Shown: positions 46,703 through 58,168 of the stretch, in pieces | Layout of the letters: each line of letters begins with the position of its first letter | Numbering within the stretch: the first letter of the stretch is position 1 | Assembly: GCA_015680685.1 (NCBI GenBank) | Contig: MNCI01013629.1 | Span: 733,842 to 797,841, forward strand | Direction: 5' to 3' | DNA length: 64,000 bases | DNA from: Gnetum montanum | Lineage: Eukaryota > Streptophyta > Gnetopsida > Gnetales > Gnetaceae | The notes under the pieces: generated by a model | What the model was told of the DNA's origin: nothing | Seen by the model: the letters and a program-made list of their open reading frames with translations, nothing else | Databases searched by the model: none | Program-made: the position numbers and the translations under genes

Positions 46703-49700
46703 ATGGTTATCTACAAGGATCCTGAGCCTTTCCTCTTAGTGGTTGAGCTGGTTGGGGTACTGGCATGGTTTGGGCCCCTTAATACCGACGAACCTGCCCC
46801 TGATTTGACTATTGATAACAATGGGGTATGGTTCATGGAAGGGACCTATGAGTTCCTTGCCTTCATCCTAGACAGATTCAATGTAGTGATATGTTCACAC
46901 TTAAGCAAACAAGTGGCGCGGAGCGTGCTCGAAGCAATGTTGCCAGGATCTTCAAACGGTGTCATGGTTTTCATGGTGGACATTGACGAGGGACCGCTTG
47001 CGATTAAGGACGGTCCCTCTAGAGGGCCCAGATCTACTTGTCCGTTATCGCACATGTGGGACTTATTTTCACGTGGGCCTCACTATCTCAATAATACCTT
47101 ATTTTTGGCTGCGCATGTGCATACATTATTTTAGAACCCTCTGGGCACGGTGTACAGGGTAGAGAGGTAAGGTTGTTTAGTTTGTCGTTTCTATTTTTTC
47201 GTTTAGTGTTTGCTCCTATTATGACGACCGTTCTTTTGCAAGCCCCAAGTTGACAAAGATGGAATATGCATCAATGATGATGGAGTTGCACTAGCTCACA
47301 CTACTCTAGAGACCTTCATGGTGGGTCCCACCCTCCAAGGAGCTATATTAGCTCAAACCAAGGGTGACATTGTTCATTTCTATAAGCGATTTTCTAGGGC
47401 GTTTGCACAATGCACAGCTCAAGGGTGGCTGCATGGAGATTGGTCATGTAATGGGCCGATTTTCCCTCGTGATACTGACTTGGGTCCTAGCACCTCGAAG
47501 CCCACGACTGAAGGTAAGTGATGATATTTCCTTGATGCCTTAGTCTATTTGTTCGGCTGCAAAGTGTTATGGTTTTAAATTGTGTTTACAGTTAATGTCC
47601 CCCTGGCGGAGACCTTGTTATGACAGGGTGGACTGAGAGCACCCTGTCGATGAAATTTGGGAAGGTTAGCAAGGCACAAGGATGGTTGCAAACCAGTGCC
47701 CCACCATCTATTGTCTGTTGTTTGAATGATGCCAGCCTCATGGAGTTATTCACAACCCTAAGCCCTGATGTCTCTATAGCTGAGATGATTGGAATTGTTG
47801 ATTCATTTGACAACTCTGTCACTTACTACAACACCAGTATTAAGGGTGTCAAAATAGTTTTTCATCTGTTAGTCGAGTTCTTTTCAGACCTCTTTGGTGT
47901 CTCAGCAGATGGTGCGAATGTGGTTTTGGACAGGGCACAGAAAGAGCTCCATGTGGTGTGTGAGCTGGAACATTGGTTGGGCATTCTCAAGGGCTCTAAG
48001 GGATTCCCTATGCAGGGAACGTCAAAGGTGGTGGAAGTCAATGAATTGTATTCCCTGTTTAGGGCACGGGTGTTTCCTAAATACTTGTCTCAAGTGAAGA
48101 GTCTTGGGGTGGAGGCCATGTGCATCATGCGGACCACTTTAGAGACTGGGATGTGTTATAATTGGACCCAATTTTTGTTGTCGGGTTTCCATAGGGAGAT
48201 AGTGCGATTACGGTCAAACGTTGAGGCATAGTCCCATTTTACCTTCACGTTCTTCCCAGGTTATCTATGTCGCCTGGCCAAATTTCTAGTAGTTCGTGCA
48301 GATAATAAATATGTTTTACGGGATTGTAGTCAATTATCTCGCCCATGGATTAACCATTTGTTCGAGGTAGCTGAGTCTCAAGATGCGCCCGAGGGGATCG
48401 ATGAATCGATTTCTATCACAACAGAGGGGTCATCTGGTACTTCAATCCATACACGTGATAGTGTGGGGTTGGAACCAGACAATGTGCCCTACACTGCTAG
48501 GAGGGTTGATCGGGTGATCGAGGAGACCATCGGGAAAGCCAAATCAAAGATTCAGAAACGCAAATGCCCTAAAGAGGTGGCCTCAACTATGGACGAGCCA
48601 GGGGTGAAGCGAATACGATTCAAAATTCCTGTTCAAGGTAAGTAAGCTTGATGCACTTATTTTATTATCATGTTCTTCTTATTCTATTTTTTTTCATTTT
48701 GACCGCTTACATGAAACTAATGTCTTCAGACTTGACTCGGGAAGTGAGAAGATAGGAGCTAGAAACCATTATCGAGGAGGAGGAAATGCCAATGGATTTA
48801 ATAATTGAGGAGGAAGAGGTTGGTGAAGATCAAGTGGAAGTGTCTGAAGAGCTAGCGGAAGACACTACAGAGACAGAACTGGTCGATGACCGGGATGGTG
48901 TCAATGAAATGTTCAATAGCTTCCTTAAGGGAAGATTGGACCTTGGTGACCCTCTGAACCAGGAAGGGGACCGAGAACCCAGTATATTCCCTTTTGTTTT
49001 ATTGTGTTGCCTTGTGAATCATTGTTTCCATTATGTGGGGTTTTAATTTTATGTTTTTTATCACTTGCAGATGAAGATATTGAAACTAGGACGATTCCTA
49101 CAATGCGGTTAGAAGTGCCTATGATAGTGGCTCCCCCTGAAACGACCCCTAAGGTTAATCCATCTCGCACTCATGAACTATTCACTTGGACTGAGATGCC
49201 AAGAAAAATGAATTTTGTCACTGGTATCATCGATGAGGTGATCGAACGCATTCAACAAGTCCACCCTGAAATAGGTACAAATGTCTCAAGTGTTTTGCAG
49301 CCTTCAAGTTTCACACTCTTTTTTTTGCCACCTAAGATCTAATGCCTGTTCCTTTCGTGGGTGTAGGAGCTAAGCTAAAGTGGGATCCTTCTGAGACCAT
49401 TTGTATTGAGAGTTTGCCTGCACTACTGCCAGAAGTTGAATAGATACCGAGACAAGTCTATGACGAGGTGGTGGAATGTCTTGTGCGTAACGCCAAATCG
49501 CTTTGGACCTATAGGCGCTCCATTGAATAGCTATGGTTGCAAATCCAGGCAAAGGAAAAAGAGGTTTCTGAATTATCAGCTGAACATGATGATCTCAAGG
49601 CTCGTTATGAGTTCGCCTCGGCCAGATTAATAGGTGATCATTCTTGGCGAACTTCCAAGATCACTTATACTAGATATTGGAACTTGTTAAATAGCCATAC

Positions 49701-50356
49701 ATCACTGACTGAGAAACTAGCAGAGCGTAAGGTCCAAATAGATCTACTAAGCCTTAAGTGCCAGGATTGGAAGGATTTTGCTTCCAAGGTGCGAAAGTGG
49801 GGTCAAGATGAAAAGAACCACAAGCATCATTACAAGAAATCATTAAAGGAAGTATCTATAGAAAAGCGTCAGCTTGAAATGTTCGTAGAGGGTCTAGGTC
49901 TACATTCTGCATTTGATACCTTTGCTAAGAATACCACTGTTGAGATGGAATCGCCCACGAGGGTGATTACGACTACTTTTGGGGAGGTCTCTATGGGTGA
50001 ATTTCCTTTGAAACGTCCCACATGGTTAGCAGTTGACAAGGGGAAGGCCTTAGTGAACATCGATCTAGGCTTCGATGGGACTGACTGGGTTAGCATCTCA
50101 GAGGAAGAAATTCTTCGTCGGTTGGAATTCGATTTAGGGGGGTCTCCTACAGTAAGAATTTTGTTTTTTTATTGTTATGAAATTTGTTCGTTGAGTAATG
50201 TTTGGGAGTCTTCTCTTTTGTTCTTGTGTTGATTGTTTCTTTTGCATTTTATAGGGTCAAGGCGACGATGATGTTCAAGAAGGTGGCACCAGCGGAGTGG
50301 GGACCCATGGTGCCAACGGGTCTGAAGGGGACAACCCTCCCATCCCTGATGTTTAA
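46703..50356 (+). pseudogene. Antisense seven-exon gene in element B (near-complete relic)
   Basis: Better preserved than the A copy. Exons by GT/AG sites: 46,703-47,166, 47,243-47,513, 47,592-48,637, 48,730-48,981, 49,071-49,274, 49,367-50,151 and 50,255-50,356, about 1,040 codons. The start is the ATG opening MVIYKDPEPFLLVVELVGVL. Exons 1-2: HAD-phosphatase-like (GVWFMEGTYEFLAFILDRFN, VVICSHLSKQ, YLNNTLFLAAH) with the catalytic Asp pairs absent. Exon 3: ASLMELFTTLSPDVSIAEMI, FFSDLFGVSADG, EHWLG, AKFLVVRADNKY. Exon 4: acidic. Exon 6: coiled coil with KDFASKVRKWGQDEKNHKHH. Exon 7: short glycine/acidic end. Lesions: a one-base frameshift early in exon 3 and in-frame stops near 48,229, 48,753, 49,441 and 49,529. 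Product unknown. Confidence 0.82.
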
Positions 50357-51265
50357 TTTTGACATTGAAACTATCTTGGCTCACATTTTTACATGAATTG
50401 TAAATTGAATATTTTTCTTTGAGTTGTATTGCACTGATGAATGGAATCAGTTAACTATTGTACTTGTCTAACTATATATCACTACATGTATATATATTTC
50501 TACATAATTTTTGTTGTGGATTTTGAGTTTAAATGTAAACACAATGCAGTAATGTAAAATGTTTTGGTTTGTTTTGTTGTTTAAGTGTAATGCACGAAGC
50601 AGGAATGCAAGTAGGAATGTAATTATAAGTGAAGGATAATTGTGAAAAGGAAAATGTGAAGAAAAACTGTTATTGATAACACGACAATGCAAGCGTAAAT
50701 TCGAACAATGAACTTGAATTTGCGAGAAAAACAAAGTGTAAGCAAGTGGTTTAGTTTAAGGCCATTTCAGGTGGCATGCACTAGTTTAAGGCCATTTCGG
50801 GCCATGTGTAAACAAGGGAAGTTTCAAGTGACATGGGTGGATTTCTTGGTAGACCGACCATTTCTGATCGTGGCTAGTTTTATGTCGTTGTGGACATGAT
50901 AGTTTAACGTCGTTTCAGACTTTAATGTCGTTTATTGGCTTAGTAATTTTTTAATTTTCTACATTTTAACATTAGGAGTAGTGTTAACGAGTATGATTCT
51001 ATATTCAGCATCTCCTTCACTGATCACATTGAACAGTAATTCAGCCCAAGGGACATCTGATGGAGCAGTTCTTGTGTTGGTGCTTTTTGGTGTTTCTGCA
51101 TGTACCTGTAGTTTCTATGTTTGTTGTAGTTTTTTGTACAATTTTGGGCCCGAGTGTTTCTGTGTTGGGTAAATTTTTCTTTATGTCTAAGAGATTATCA
51201 CCTACTGGTTACGTGCATCTTTGTTGTTCATTTGTATCATCTTGTTTAGGCTCTTCGAGCTTAAC
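50357..51265. other. Spacer between antisense gene and protease of B
   Basis: Junction motifs at 50,752-50,800 (AGTTTAAGGCCATTTCAGGT and AGTTTAAGGCCATTTCGGGC) and 50,875-50,925 (AGTTTTATGTCGTTGTGGAC and AGTTTAACGTCGTTTCAGAC). Same place as the arrays at 36,826-37,082 in A. The remainder is unassigned. Confidence 0.65.
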
Positions 51266-52060
51266 CTATGAGCCTTGATCCGTATCTGTATATGATGAGA
51301 TGGTAGGTGTAGCAGCCTCCCCGTGTATAATGATTTCACCACCTTCATAAGGAAGGTGAATCTCTTGGTGTATGGGGGAAGAGACTGCTTTTAGTTGGGC
51401 TAACCAAGGCCTTCCCAATATTAAATTGAACCTTGGCATCTCATCGATGACCACAAAGTCAGCAGATGTGGGGAATTGGTCCCCTGCCATAAAGTCCAAA
51501 GTTACAGTGCCTTTCACTACTACACGTGATCCACTAAACAATTTCAAACACGTGGTGGTGGTTGGTCTAATTAGCTTCATAAGCCCTAATTGTTTGATGA
51601 TGGGATAAGGTACTACATTTGTAGCAGCTCCATCATCTACATGCAATCTATGTATCTTGAATTGATTTATTCGTATCGTTATGAACATAGGTGTGGTTGT
51701 CACTTCTCCCGTTTTCTCATCCACTTTGATGTTGTCATTGTGGAAACCTAATGGCTTAGGAGTTGATCCTTGAGACGAATACATTACCACATGAATTGAA
51801 GGTTCGTTTGGAGGTAAGTATTCGTTTACTGGGATAGATGTCAACATGCGCACTAGAGCTTCACGATGGGTTTGAGAGGTTAACACTAGGTCATATAAGC
51901 TTAATGAGGTTTTTTTTTTGTTTAAGCACCTGTATGACCTATGTTAGAGCTGTTGCTAAATCTCTACTATTGGGCATATGTTTGTCAGTAATTATTTGAT
52001 CCATTGGGCCCAACAGTTTTATCTCATGTGTCATTGGTTTATCATTTTTATCCGCAGCCA
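51266..52060 (-). pseudogene. Tat-type protease of element B
   Basis: The 206-codon frame 51,266-51,886 is nearly intact. It has MLTSQTHREALVRMLTSIPV, then the active site HVDDGAATNVVPYPIIKQLG with the Asp-Asp-Gly-Ala motif kept, VVKGTVTLDFMAGDQFPTSA, FNLILGRPWLAQLKAVSSPI and HQEIHLPYEGGEIIIHG. It processes Gag-Pol. Upstream (to about 52,060) the linker KKTSLSLYDLVL continues with one stop. It ends at a TAG; reverse transcriptase resumes only 6.1 kb further on, after the antisense gene. Confidence 0.9.
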
Positions 52061-53640
52061 TGGATCTAGACGTATCATGATTTCAAGAAGATTCACCCTC
52101 ATAACCTGTGTTTGATTTATTGTTAGGTGATGTCATAGGTATTGCATTTAGCAGGGTAGGTTTGGAAGGTCCTAAGGCTAGTAGTTGACATTCCTTCTCC
52201 AAGCGTTCCCGTGTAAGCTTGTCTGCCAGGTGTTCTCGTGTGTGGCGTGGGGGTACAGTTGGCTTCAGAACCTCAAGTTGCTTTGGAACCTGTACAACGT
52301 ATGGAGTAGGGCAAGGTTGTGGTTGGATGGTTGAATGCGGTTGAGTGTGAGGCTGGCTAGGTATCTTGATGACATATGGGATCGGTTTATTCTATGTTTG
52401 CGGAGTGTAGGATTGGTGGTCATCAGGACGTTCGGGTATCCTAACAACATATGGAGTTGGCCTATCTAGAGGTTGTACCTCCACAGTTGCGACCGCAGGT
52501 GATATTTGGACTACGTAGGGAGCGGGCCGAGTAGGAGGTGATTGTGTGTTTGTGGTAGTAGTGGCGGGAGGTACGCGCAACACGTATGGTTTTTCACATG
52601 GTGGTGTGATAGAAGTTGCTACGGCGAGGGGTATTCGGATGACATAAGGTTTATATGGGGAGTATGATGGTTGAGGCATAGATGTTTGTATACTGGGAGG
52701 AATATGCACTACAAATGGTTTCTTAGGCATTTGCTGCTCATGATCGGAATGGATGATGTTAATCCTAAGTGTTTCTGGTTCGTTATCGAAGTAGATGGTG
52801 TTAATTACATACGATGCTTCTTTAGTATTTAGAGGATCTTTATATACGCCCATGGCCTGGTTTTGTGGTTGGACCGGGTTGGCTTCATCAAAAGTGATTT
52901 GACCTCCGTCGATCATCCATTGCATATCTTGTTTTAAGATGAAACAATAGTCAGTGCCATGCCCATTACGTTGATGATAATCACAAAAATGATCAATTCT
53001 AAAGCCTTTTGGGACCAGGGGCTCATCTGGCATTGCCAGGCTTAGGTTCTGAACCAATTGACAGAACCAATCATGTCTTTGGATCGCCGTGGGGGACAAC
53101 TGTTTATGTTTCATCAATCCGGCCTTCAAGAGTTGGTCGAATAACTGCGATGGTTTTATGGTCAATGACGTATATTGAGAGGGGTCCTTCCTCTTGAATT
53201 TTCTTGTACAACCCGGTATGGGGTTTTGTGATGCGGATGATTCAGGTGCCATCGCAGGAGCGGGTTTAGCATAATTAGCAGGGGCAGCAGGCGGTTTGCT
53301 TTGTTGTCCCACATTCTCTTGTTGTATTTCTGCTACTACCACTATAGTTTTTTTAGCCTTTTCTTTGTCTTTCTTACTATGTTGATTCTTAAAGGCCGAA
53401 TATGCGGGGTCGTGGCTGTTTTGGGCTGCCTCCTCTATGTTCTTGATCTATACAAATGCTTGACTTAGAGTGCGTGCATTGAGATAATATAATTTGGACT
53501 TGACAAAATTGTTAACAGTGCCTTTTAGGATGGTGAGGAGATACGTCTTTGAGATTGGCTCATGGAGCTCATTGAGGGCAGCACTCCACCATTGAATGAA
53601 TTTTTGTACAAGTTCAAGCAAGACTGAAGAGCTGATAAGG
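52061..53640 (-). pseudogene. C-terminal gag of element B with P-[FY]-V repeats
   Basis: The 316-codon frame 52,392-53,342 holds the Gag linker, then the zinc-knuckle-like CDYHQRNGHGTDYC, then a run of short repeats: KPFVVHIPP, KPYVIRIPL, KPYVLRVPP, APYVVQISP, TPYVVRIPE and, past the frame end, IPYVIKIPS and TPYVVQVPK. The part to the right (53,343-53,640) matches the capsid end: KFIQWWSAALNELHEP, KSKLYYLNARTLSQAF and NIEEAAQ. The zinc knuckle would bind element RNA. The repeats are unexplained. Confidence 0.88.
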
Positions 53641-54823
53641 CTATCAAGTCTCAGTTAAGCAATCCCAGTTCTTTAAGCTCTCTGTCGGTGGATTTTTTGA
53701 GGTGTTTGACCTTGTCAGTTAACTCCTGCATTAGCTTTTTGGCATCAGCCCAGTCTTGGGCACTAGGTGAGATAGCAGGTTGATGATGTTGTACAGTATA
53801 CAGGTTAGCTTGTTGGATAGTGGACTGGAAGGAAGAAAGTTATGTGGTTGGAGGCTGTGCTTGCGGAATATTTGTGGTGGGTGGTACTAGGGGCGGCACA
53901 TTGTAGGTAAGGGGTTGCTATTGTTTTTGTGGTTGTACTTGAGGGATGTTAGCGGGTAAAACTATATGAGGTGGTATTTTATAGTGAGGGGGTTAATGCG
54001 GTTGGGCACCAATTGCAGCCCATTGCCCAGTCACGCTTTGTGTAGGGGCACTCTGAACTTGTTGAGTTACAACGGTGAAAGGGGCTCCTTGGGTTTGGAT
54101 CCGCGGTATATAATGAGCAGATGTAGAAGCTGGTATCACATGCGGCATCCCGATCACCCGAGGTAGGAAGGTTACTCCTACATTATTTTGAGGAGGTTGT
54201 ATTTGTAAGAATAGGGGTGCTGTTGTAAGAGGGGGAATAGCAAGGGGAAGTGTGTTGAGTTGTGTGTCAATTACAGGAGGGATAGGGATAAGCGTGAATG
54301 ATTCCTATTGAGGCATCTGTGCTTGGGTGATTTGAAACAATGAGTTTGCATAGGTTTGTGGGCTAAGGGTATGGTACGAATCTTCATGCTCAAACTAAGC
54401 TGCGAAGTCATCCTCCTCTTCCAATTGAGGATTTGCCACATATTGGTCTAGAGACTGATTCCTTTGTAGGAGGAGCTATGAGATGAGCTCAACGTAATGC
54501 TCTAGGAGAGGGATGATATCATACGGGGAAGGAATGAACTCATGCCCTCCTCTATGAAAGAGTTCGTATTGTCTCTTAACCTCCATTTCAGTTTGATCCA
54601 CGGCTAGGCTGGCTTGTATTTTTACGCATATGAAATTGTATTACTCCTGGGTTATAATGTTAAATGATGGGTTCCTCCCTTGCAATCTAAGAGACCGATG
54701 AGGTCCTGCTGTGGGTTGTACTATGGGTTGTTGAATGACCATGGGGCTTATGACATATGTGATGGGCTTGGTTAAAGCGTTGGGGTTCGTAGTGTTTATG
54801 ACGAACGGTTGTGAATATAGCAC
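53641..54823 (-). pseudogene. N-terminal gag of element B (capsid core deleted)
   Basis: Starts near 54,823 with MLYSQPFVINTTNPNALTKP, which aligns with the Gag starts of A and D (RSLRLQ..., YNFICVKI). A long proline/glutamine-rich stretch follows to about 53,745 (KKLMQELTDKVKHLKKS). The next expected block, the capsid core with YNGEGDP and the Retrotrans_gag fold present in A, D and E, is absent: the sequence jumps to the WW/KLYYL part at about 53,630. Several stops. So B could not form its own capsid even apart from later decay. Confidence 0.8.
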
Positions 54824-54839
54824 AGTAGAAGGGATATGA

Positions 54840-55465
54840 AACTGGTATACTTATCAGAGCGTACGCCTAAATTCATAGTGTACAGTGTATGGACTGGATC
54901 TCAGCGTATAGGCTCCAACGACCAGCGTATACAGAGCAACGTACAGGTATACTGAGCAGCGTATAGACAAAGTCTACAGCATACAACGTACAGGTATACT
55001 GAGCAACGTAGACAGAGAGTCTACAGTGTACAACGTACAGGTCTACTGAGCAGCATAAACAGAGTCTACAATGTACAACATACAGGTATACTGAGCAGCG
55101 TAGATAGAGAGTCTACAGCGTACAGCGTACAGGTCTACTGAGCAGCATAGACAGAGTCTACAATGTACAGGGTACAAGTATACTGAGCAGCATAGACAAA
55201 GAGTCTACAGTGTACAGCATACAGGTATACTAAGTAGCGTAGGCAGAGAGTCTATAGCATACAGCGTACAGGTCTACTGAGTAGCATAGACAGAGAGTCT
55301 ACAGTGTACGACGTACAGGTATACTGAGCAGCGTAGACAAAGAGTCCACAGCGTACAGCCTACAGATATACTAAGCAGCATAGATAGAGTGTCTACAATG
55401 TACATCGTACAGGTATACTGAGTAGCATAGACAGAGTCTACAACATATAGCGTAGACTGAGCAAT
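54840..55465. repeat. Tandem repeat of 45-47 bp in element B leader
   Basis: About twelve units between gag and the 5' LTR. Each has CGTACAGGTATACTGAGCAG (or GGTCTACTGAG), then CGTAGACAGAGAGTCTACAG, itself with the inverted pair GTAGAC...GTCTAC. The unit is unlike the 40-bp repeat at 46 kb but shares AGCGTA words. Confidence 0.9.
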
Positions 55466-55616
55466 GTGTTGATGCTGGGAATTCTGTAAAACGGGATGCA
55501 GATCTAGGAATTTTAGAGCTGGGTTTGGTGTCGATGCAATGTGAATCTGGGAAGATTAGGGTCTGAAATCAAAGTAAGTTTAAAGAGTTTACAGCCCTCC
55601 TTCTAGCGTCATTTTC
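55466..55616 (-). other. Element B leader and primer-binding site
   Basis: 55,594-55,611 on the minus strand reads TGACGCTAGAAGGAGGGC, six bases from the LTR edge, the shared primer-site motif of this clan. The remainder is short leader sequence. Confidence 0.7.
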
Positions 55617-56553
55617 TGTACTATCCAAAATCGTCGGTCTCCGACTGGAATGAAATAGAAACCAAGAGATCCCTGGACAAGCACAGAAGACCCTACCTTC
55701 ATTTGAGGGCAAGCTGGAATTAACGAAGGCAGAGTACCTTGAATGGTCCACACGCAGATCAGACAAGGATTTCCCCAAACGTACATTATTATACTGTACG
55801 CTGGGTTATACGTAAATGGCGTAACTAATGTCAAACGGAGCGTAAATGTATAGGAACATAAACAATAAGCATACAATAATGCATGAAAAACTGTAACAAA
55901 TCTTAGCAAAAGAAATGTGGCAATATTATTGCAAAATAGAAGTTACAATGCACCGGTCTGAACGTAGTTGTGGATCTGACACAAGGCGGACGAAGAGTCC
56001 CGGTAGATGCGGAGGGATGATGGTGTGCTGGTTTCAACTATAGGCATATCTTGAAGGCTGTATGCTCAGCATGTAGGGTGGAGGTCCAGCGTACAGGTTT
56101 TTGTTTTCCTTTTTTTTCTCCGTGTCTCTAGTTTGCTCAAAATTGCCCCCCTGATCTAGTGAAAAATTGGGATCTTTATACAAGTTTAGGCATTAGACTC
56201 GGATCTGAGAGGGGATGATTGGTTGTGGAGTGTTGGACTCTTGGGTCGGGTGACATGTGGCATGTTGACCGAGTGCGAAGGAATGAAATTTTACAAGTGT
56301 ACAGTATGCTGCACGCCAGCGTATACCGCTATACGCCAACGTATACATGCTGGGCATGTGAACTTGGTGTACAAACTTGACTAAAATAAAAGAAGTCATT
56401 CAGCCCTCGGATCTAGATTCAAATGTCACGAGAATGCTTCTTGTGGATGTTTAGCTTAATTGTCCTTGATCTGACATAGTTCTAGAGAGTTTTGATTGGT
56501 ATACTAGGCGTACACAGTGTCCATGCTAGGTGTATGCATTGGGCATGCAGGAT
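55617..56553 (-). mobile_element. 5' LTR of element B (truncated)
   Basis: Matches 38,731-39,690 of the 3' LTR, then stops at GGGCATGCAGGAT where A gag resumes. A minus-strand TATAAAG-type box at 56,174-56,180 lies in a 30-base segment that the 3' LTR lacks. The missing outer 650 bases include the part rich in GCGTATACGC words. Confidence 0.88.
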
Positions 56554-56559
56554 CTGAGA

Positions 56560-58168
56560 AAAGGCTAGCCTCCACCACGTATTGGATGCTCTTAGTCTAA
56601 GAAAAGGCTTGGCTAAGGGAGCGAGAAGCGAGGTAGTACAACTTTGACTTAATGAAGTTGTTAACTACCCCCTTGAAAATGGCTAACAAATGAGCCTTCA
56701 CGACGGGTTCATGAATTTCATTCAAGGTTGCACTCCAACACTGTATAAACCTTTGGACTGGCTTGAGCAGATCTTGTTTAATTCCCATAAGCTAGTCTAA
56801 CGTGACTTCAGGTTTCAGGTTGTATTTGAAATGTGTCACAAATTGAGTTAGTAACTCTTCCAAGGTTGAAATGGAAGAGTGTGGAAGTACCCGATACCAG
56901 TCTAAGGCTTTACCCATTAGTGACATGGCAAAGACACAGATTATAGTGTGCGGCCATTGCTGCAGTAGCAATGAATCTGACCTGAAAGTAACTAAGTGAG
57001 TGTTGGGATCACCTTCCCCATTGTATTTTGTAAAATGAGTAAGTGGCATCCCAGGCAGTAATGATAAAATGGGCACTACTAGATTAATAGGATCATCATG
57101 GTAAAAATCCATGACTTGTATTGTGTCAGAACCAGCAGCCTTGAGGCATTTAACTTCCTCTGTAAGAGTTTGAATAAGTTGGAAAGCTTGGTCCAGACCC
57201 ATGGATGGAGAGTTTGTTTATAGAACGACAGGAGGAGCCATACTAGGTGGTGGAATAGGGATGGCCGCTGTCGGTTGTACCATTGGATAAGCTGTTTGTG
57301 TGGCTAGGGGCATAAATGATGATCCTGTAATGAGGTTTAGCACCCACAAGGCCTAGCTTTGATTAAGGTGAGGATGGGACATCTGCATATGATGCACAAC
57401 GAGAGGCATGTTTGGAACCCACCATGCTATAATGGCAGGCCCTACCATGTGAGTCAGGATGAAGCTGGGTGTTGTAGGTAATTGTGATGTAGGTATTGCA
57501 TGTACATGCGGTGACATGGGCGCAGGTGCACGATGATATGGATTAGGTAATTGCACCTGATGAGGAATGATTTGTGATGGACCATCTCCCAGAAAGAGGG
57601 TCAGAGAGAGAAAATGTAGGTGTGGTGAGTGTGGGACTCAATTATTATTAGATAATGTCAAGGGCATGGTAACCATGAATAACGGATTTATGTGGGATGT
57701 CGTGGAGGGAGGGGCCATGGCAAAATTAGCATGACCACATTCTTCAGAGTGGGAGTCTAGATCGTCTTGCCCATCATGAAGTGTTTCATCATGGAACAAC
57801 TCCTCTAGTTTTTCTAGCGATGTCTTAGCCATCAGCATTTGATCCAGGATCCACCTTTGTTGATCTGTCAGGGGTACAATGGTGTTGTGTGAAGGAATAA
57901 ATTCCTTCCTGTTGCAATACATGAACTCGTATTCTTATTTTTCTTCAATTTCTTGTGGATACATAGGCAAGTTCGCTACTATTTTAGCACAAAGGAAGTT
58001 GTAGTGTTCCCTGCACTGAGCGTGTTCCTCAGGCTCTTTGTTTTGAAGCCTGAGGGAACAGCATGGTCGTACTAGACTAGTCAGTGGTTTGACCACAAGA
58101 GGTGTAACTTGCATGGTCCAAGGATTCTTGAGGTTGGTAGTATCAACAACGGTGGTTGATGTAGTCAT
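56560..58168 (-). pseudogene. N-terminal and capsid gag of element A
   Basis: From the right: MTTSTTVVDTTNLKNPWTMQ, CCSLRLQNKEPEEH and YNFLCAKIVANLPMYPQEIE (57,935-58,168); an acidic block (57,638-57,922, ELFHDETLHDGQDDLDSHSE); a proline/histidine-rich stretch; then the capsid core 56,792-57,202 with LDQAFQLIQTLTEEVKCLK, VMDFYHDDPINLV, TKYNGEGDPNTHLVTF, MSLMGKALDWYRVLP and FVTHFKYNLKPE; then 56,597-56,788 (KFIQ-type FIQCWSATLNEIHEP, KSKLYYLASRSLSQAF). The frame breaks off at VVEASLFSD, where element B joins. It is the best capsid core in the window, with only a few stops. Confidence 0.92.

Larger units (their letters stand above)
38731..56553 (-). mobile_element. Element B: Tat-lineage retrotransposon nested in A
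   Basis: Minus-strand relative of A, about 17.8 kb, inserted in A's gag. The left end is a full 3' LTR. The right LTR stops at about 56,553 where it should continue for some 650 bases, and A's gag resumes after a gap. A deletion therefore removed the far end of the B 5' LTR together with part of A. No target duplication can be seen for that reason. About 24 differences were counted in the first 300 aligned LTR bases, fewer than between the LTRs of A, in line with B being younger. Module order is the same as in A, with both RNase H domains kept. Confidence 0.92.
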
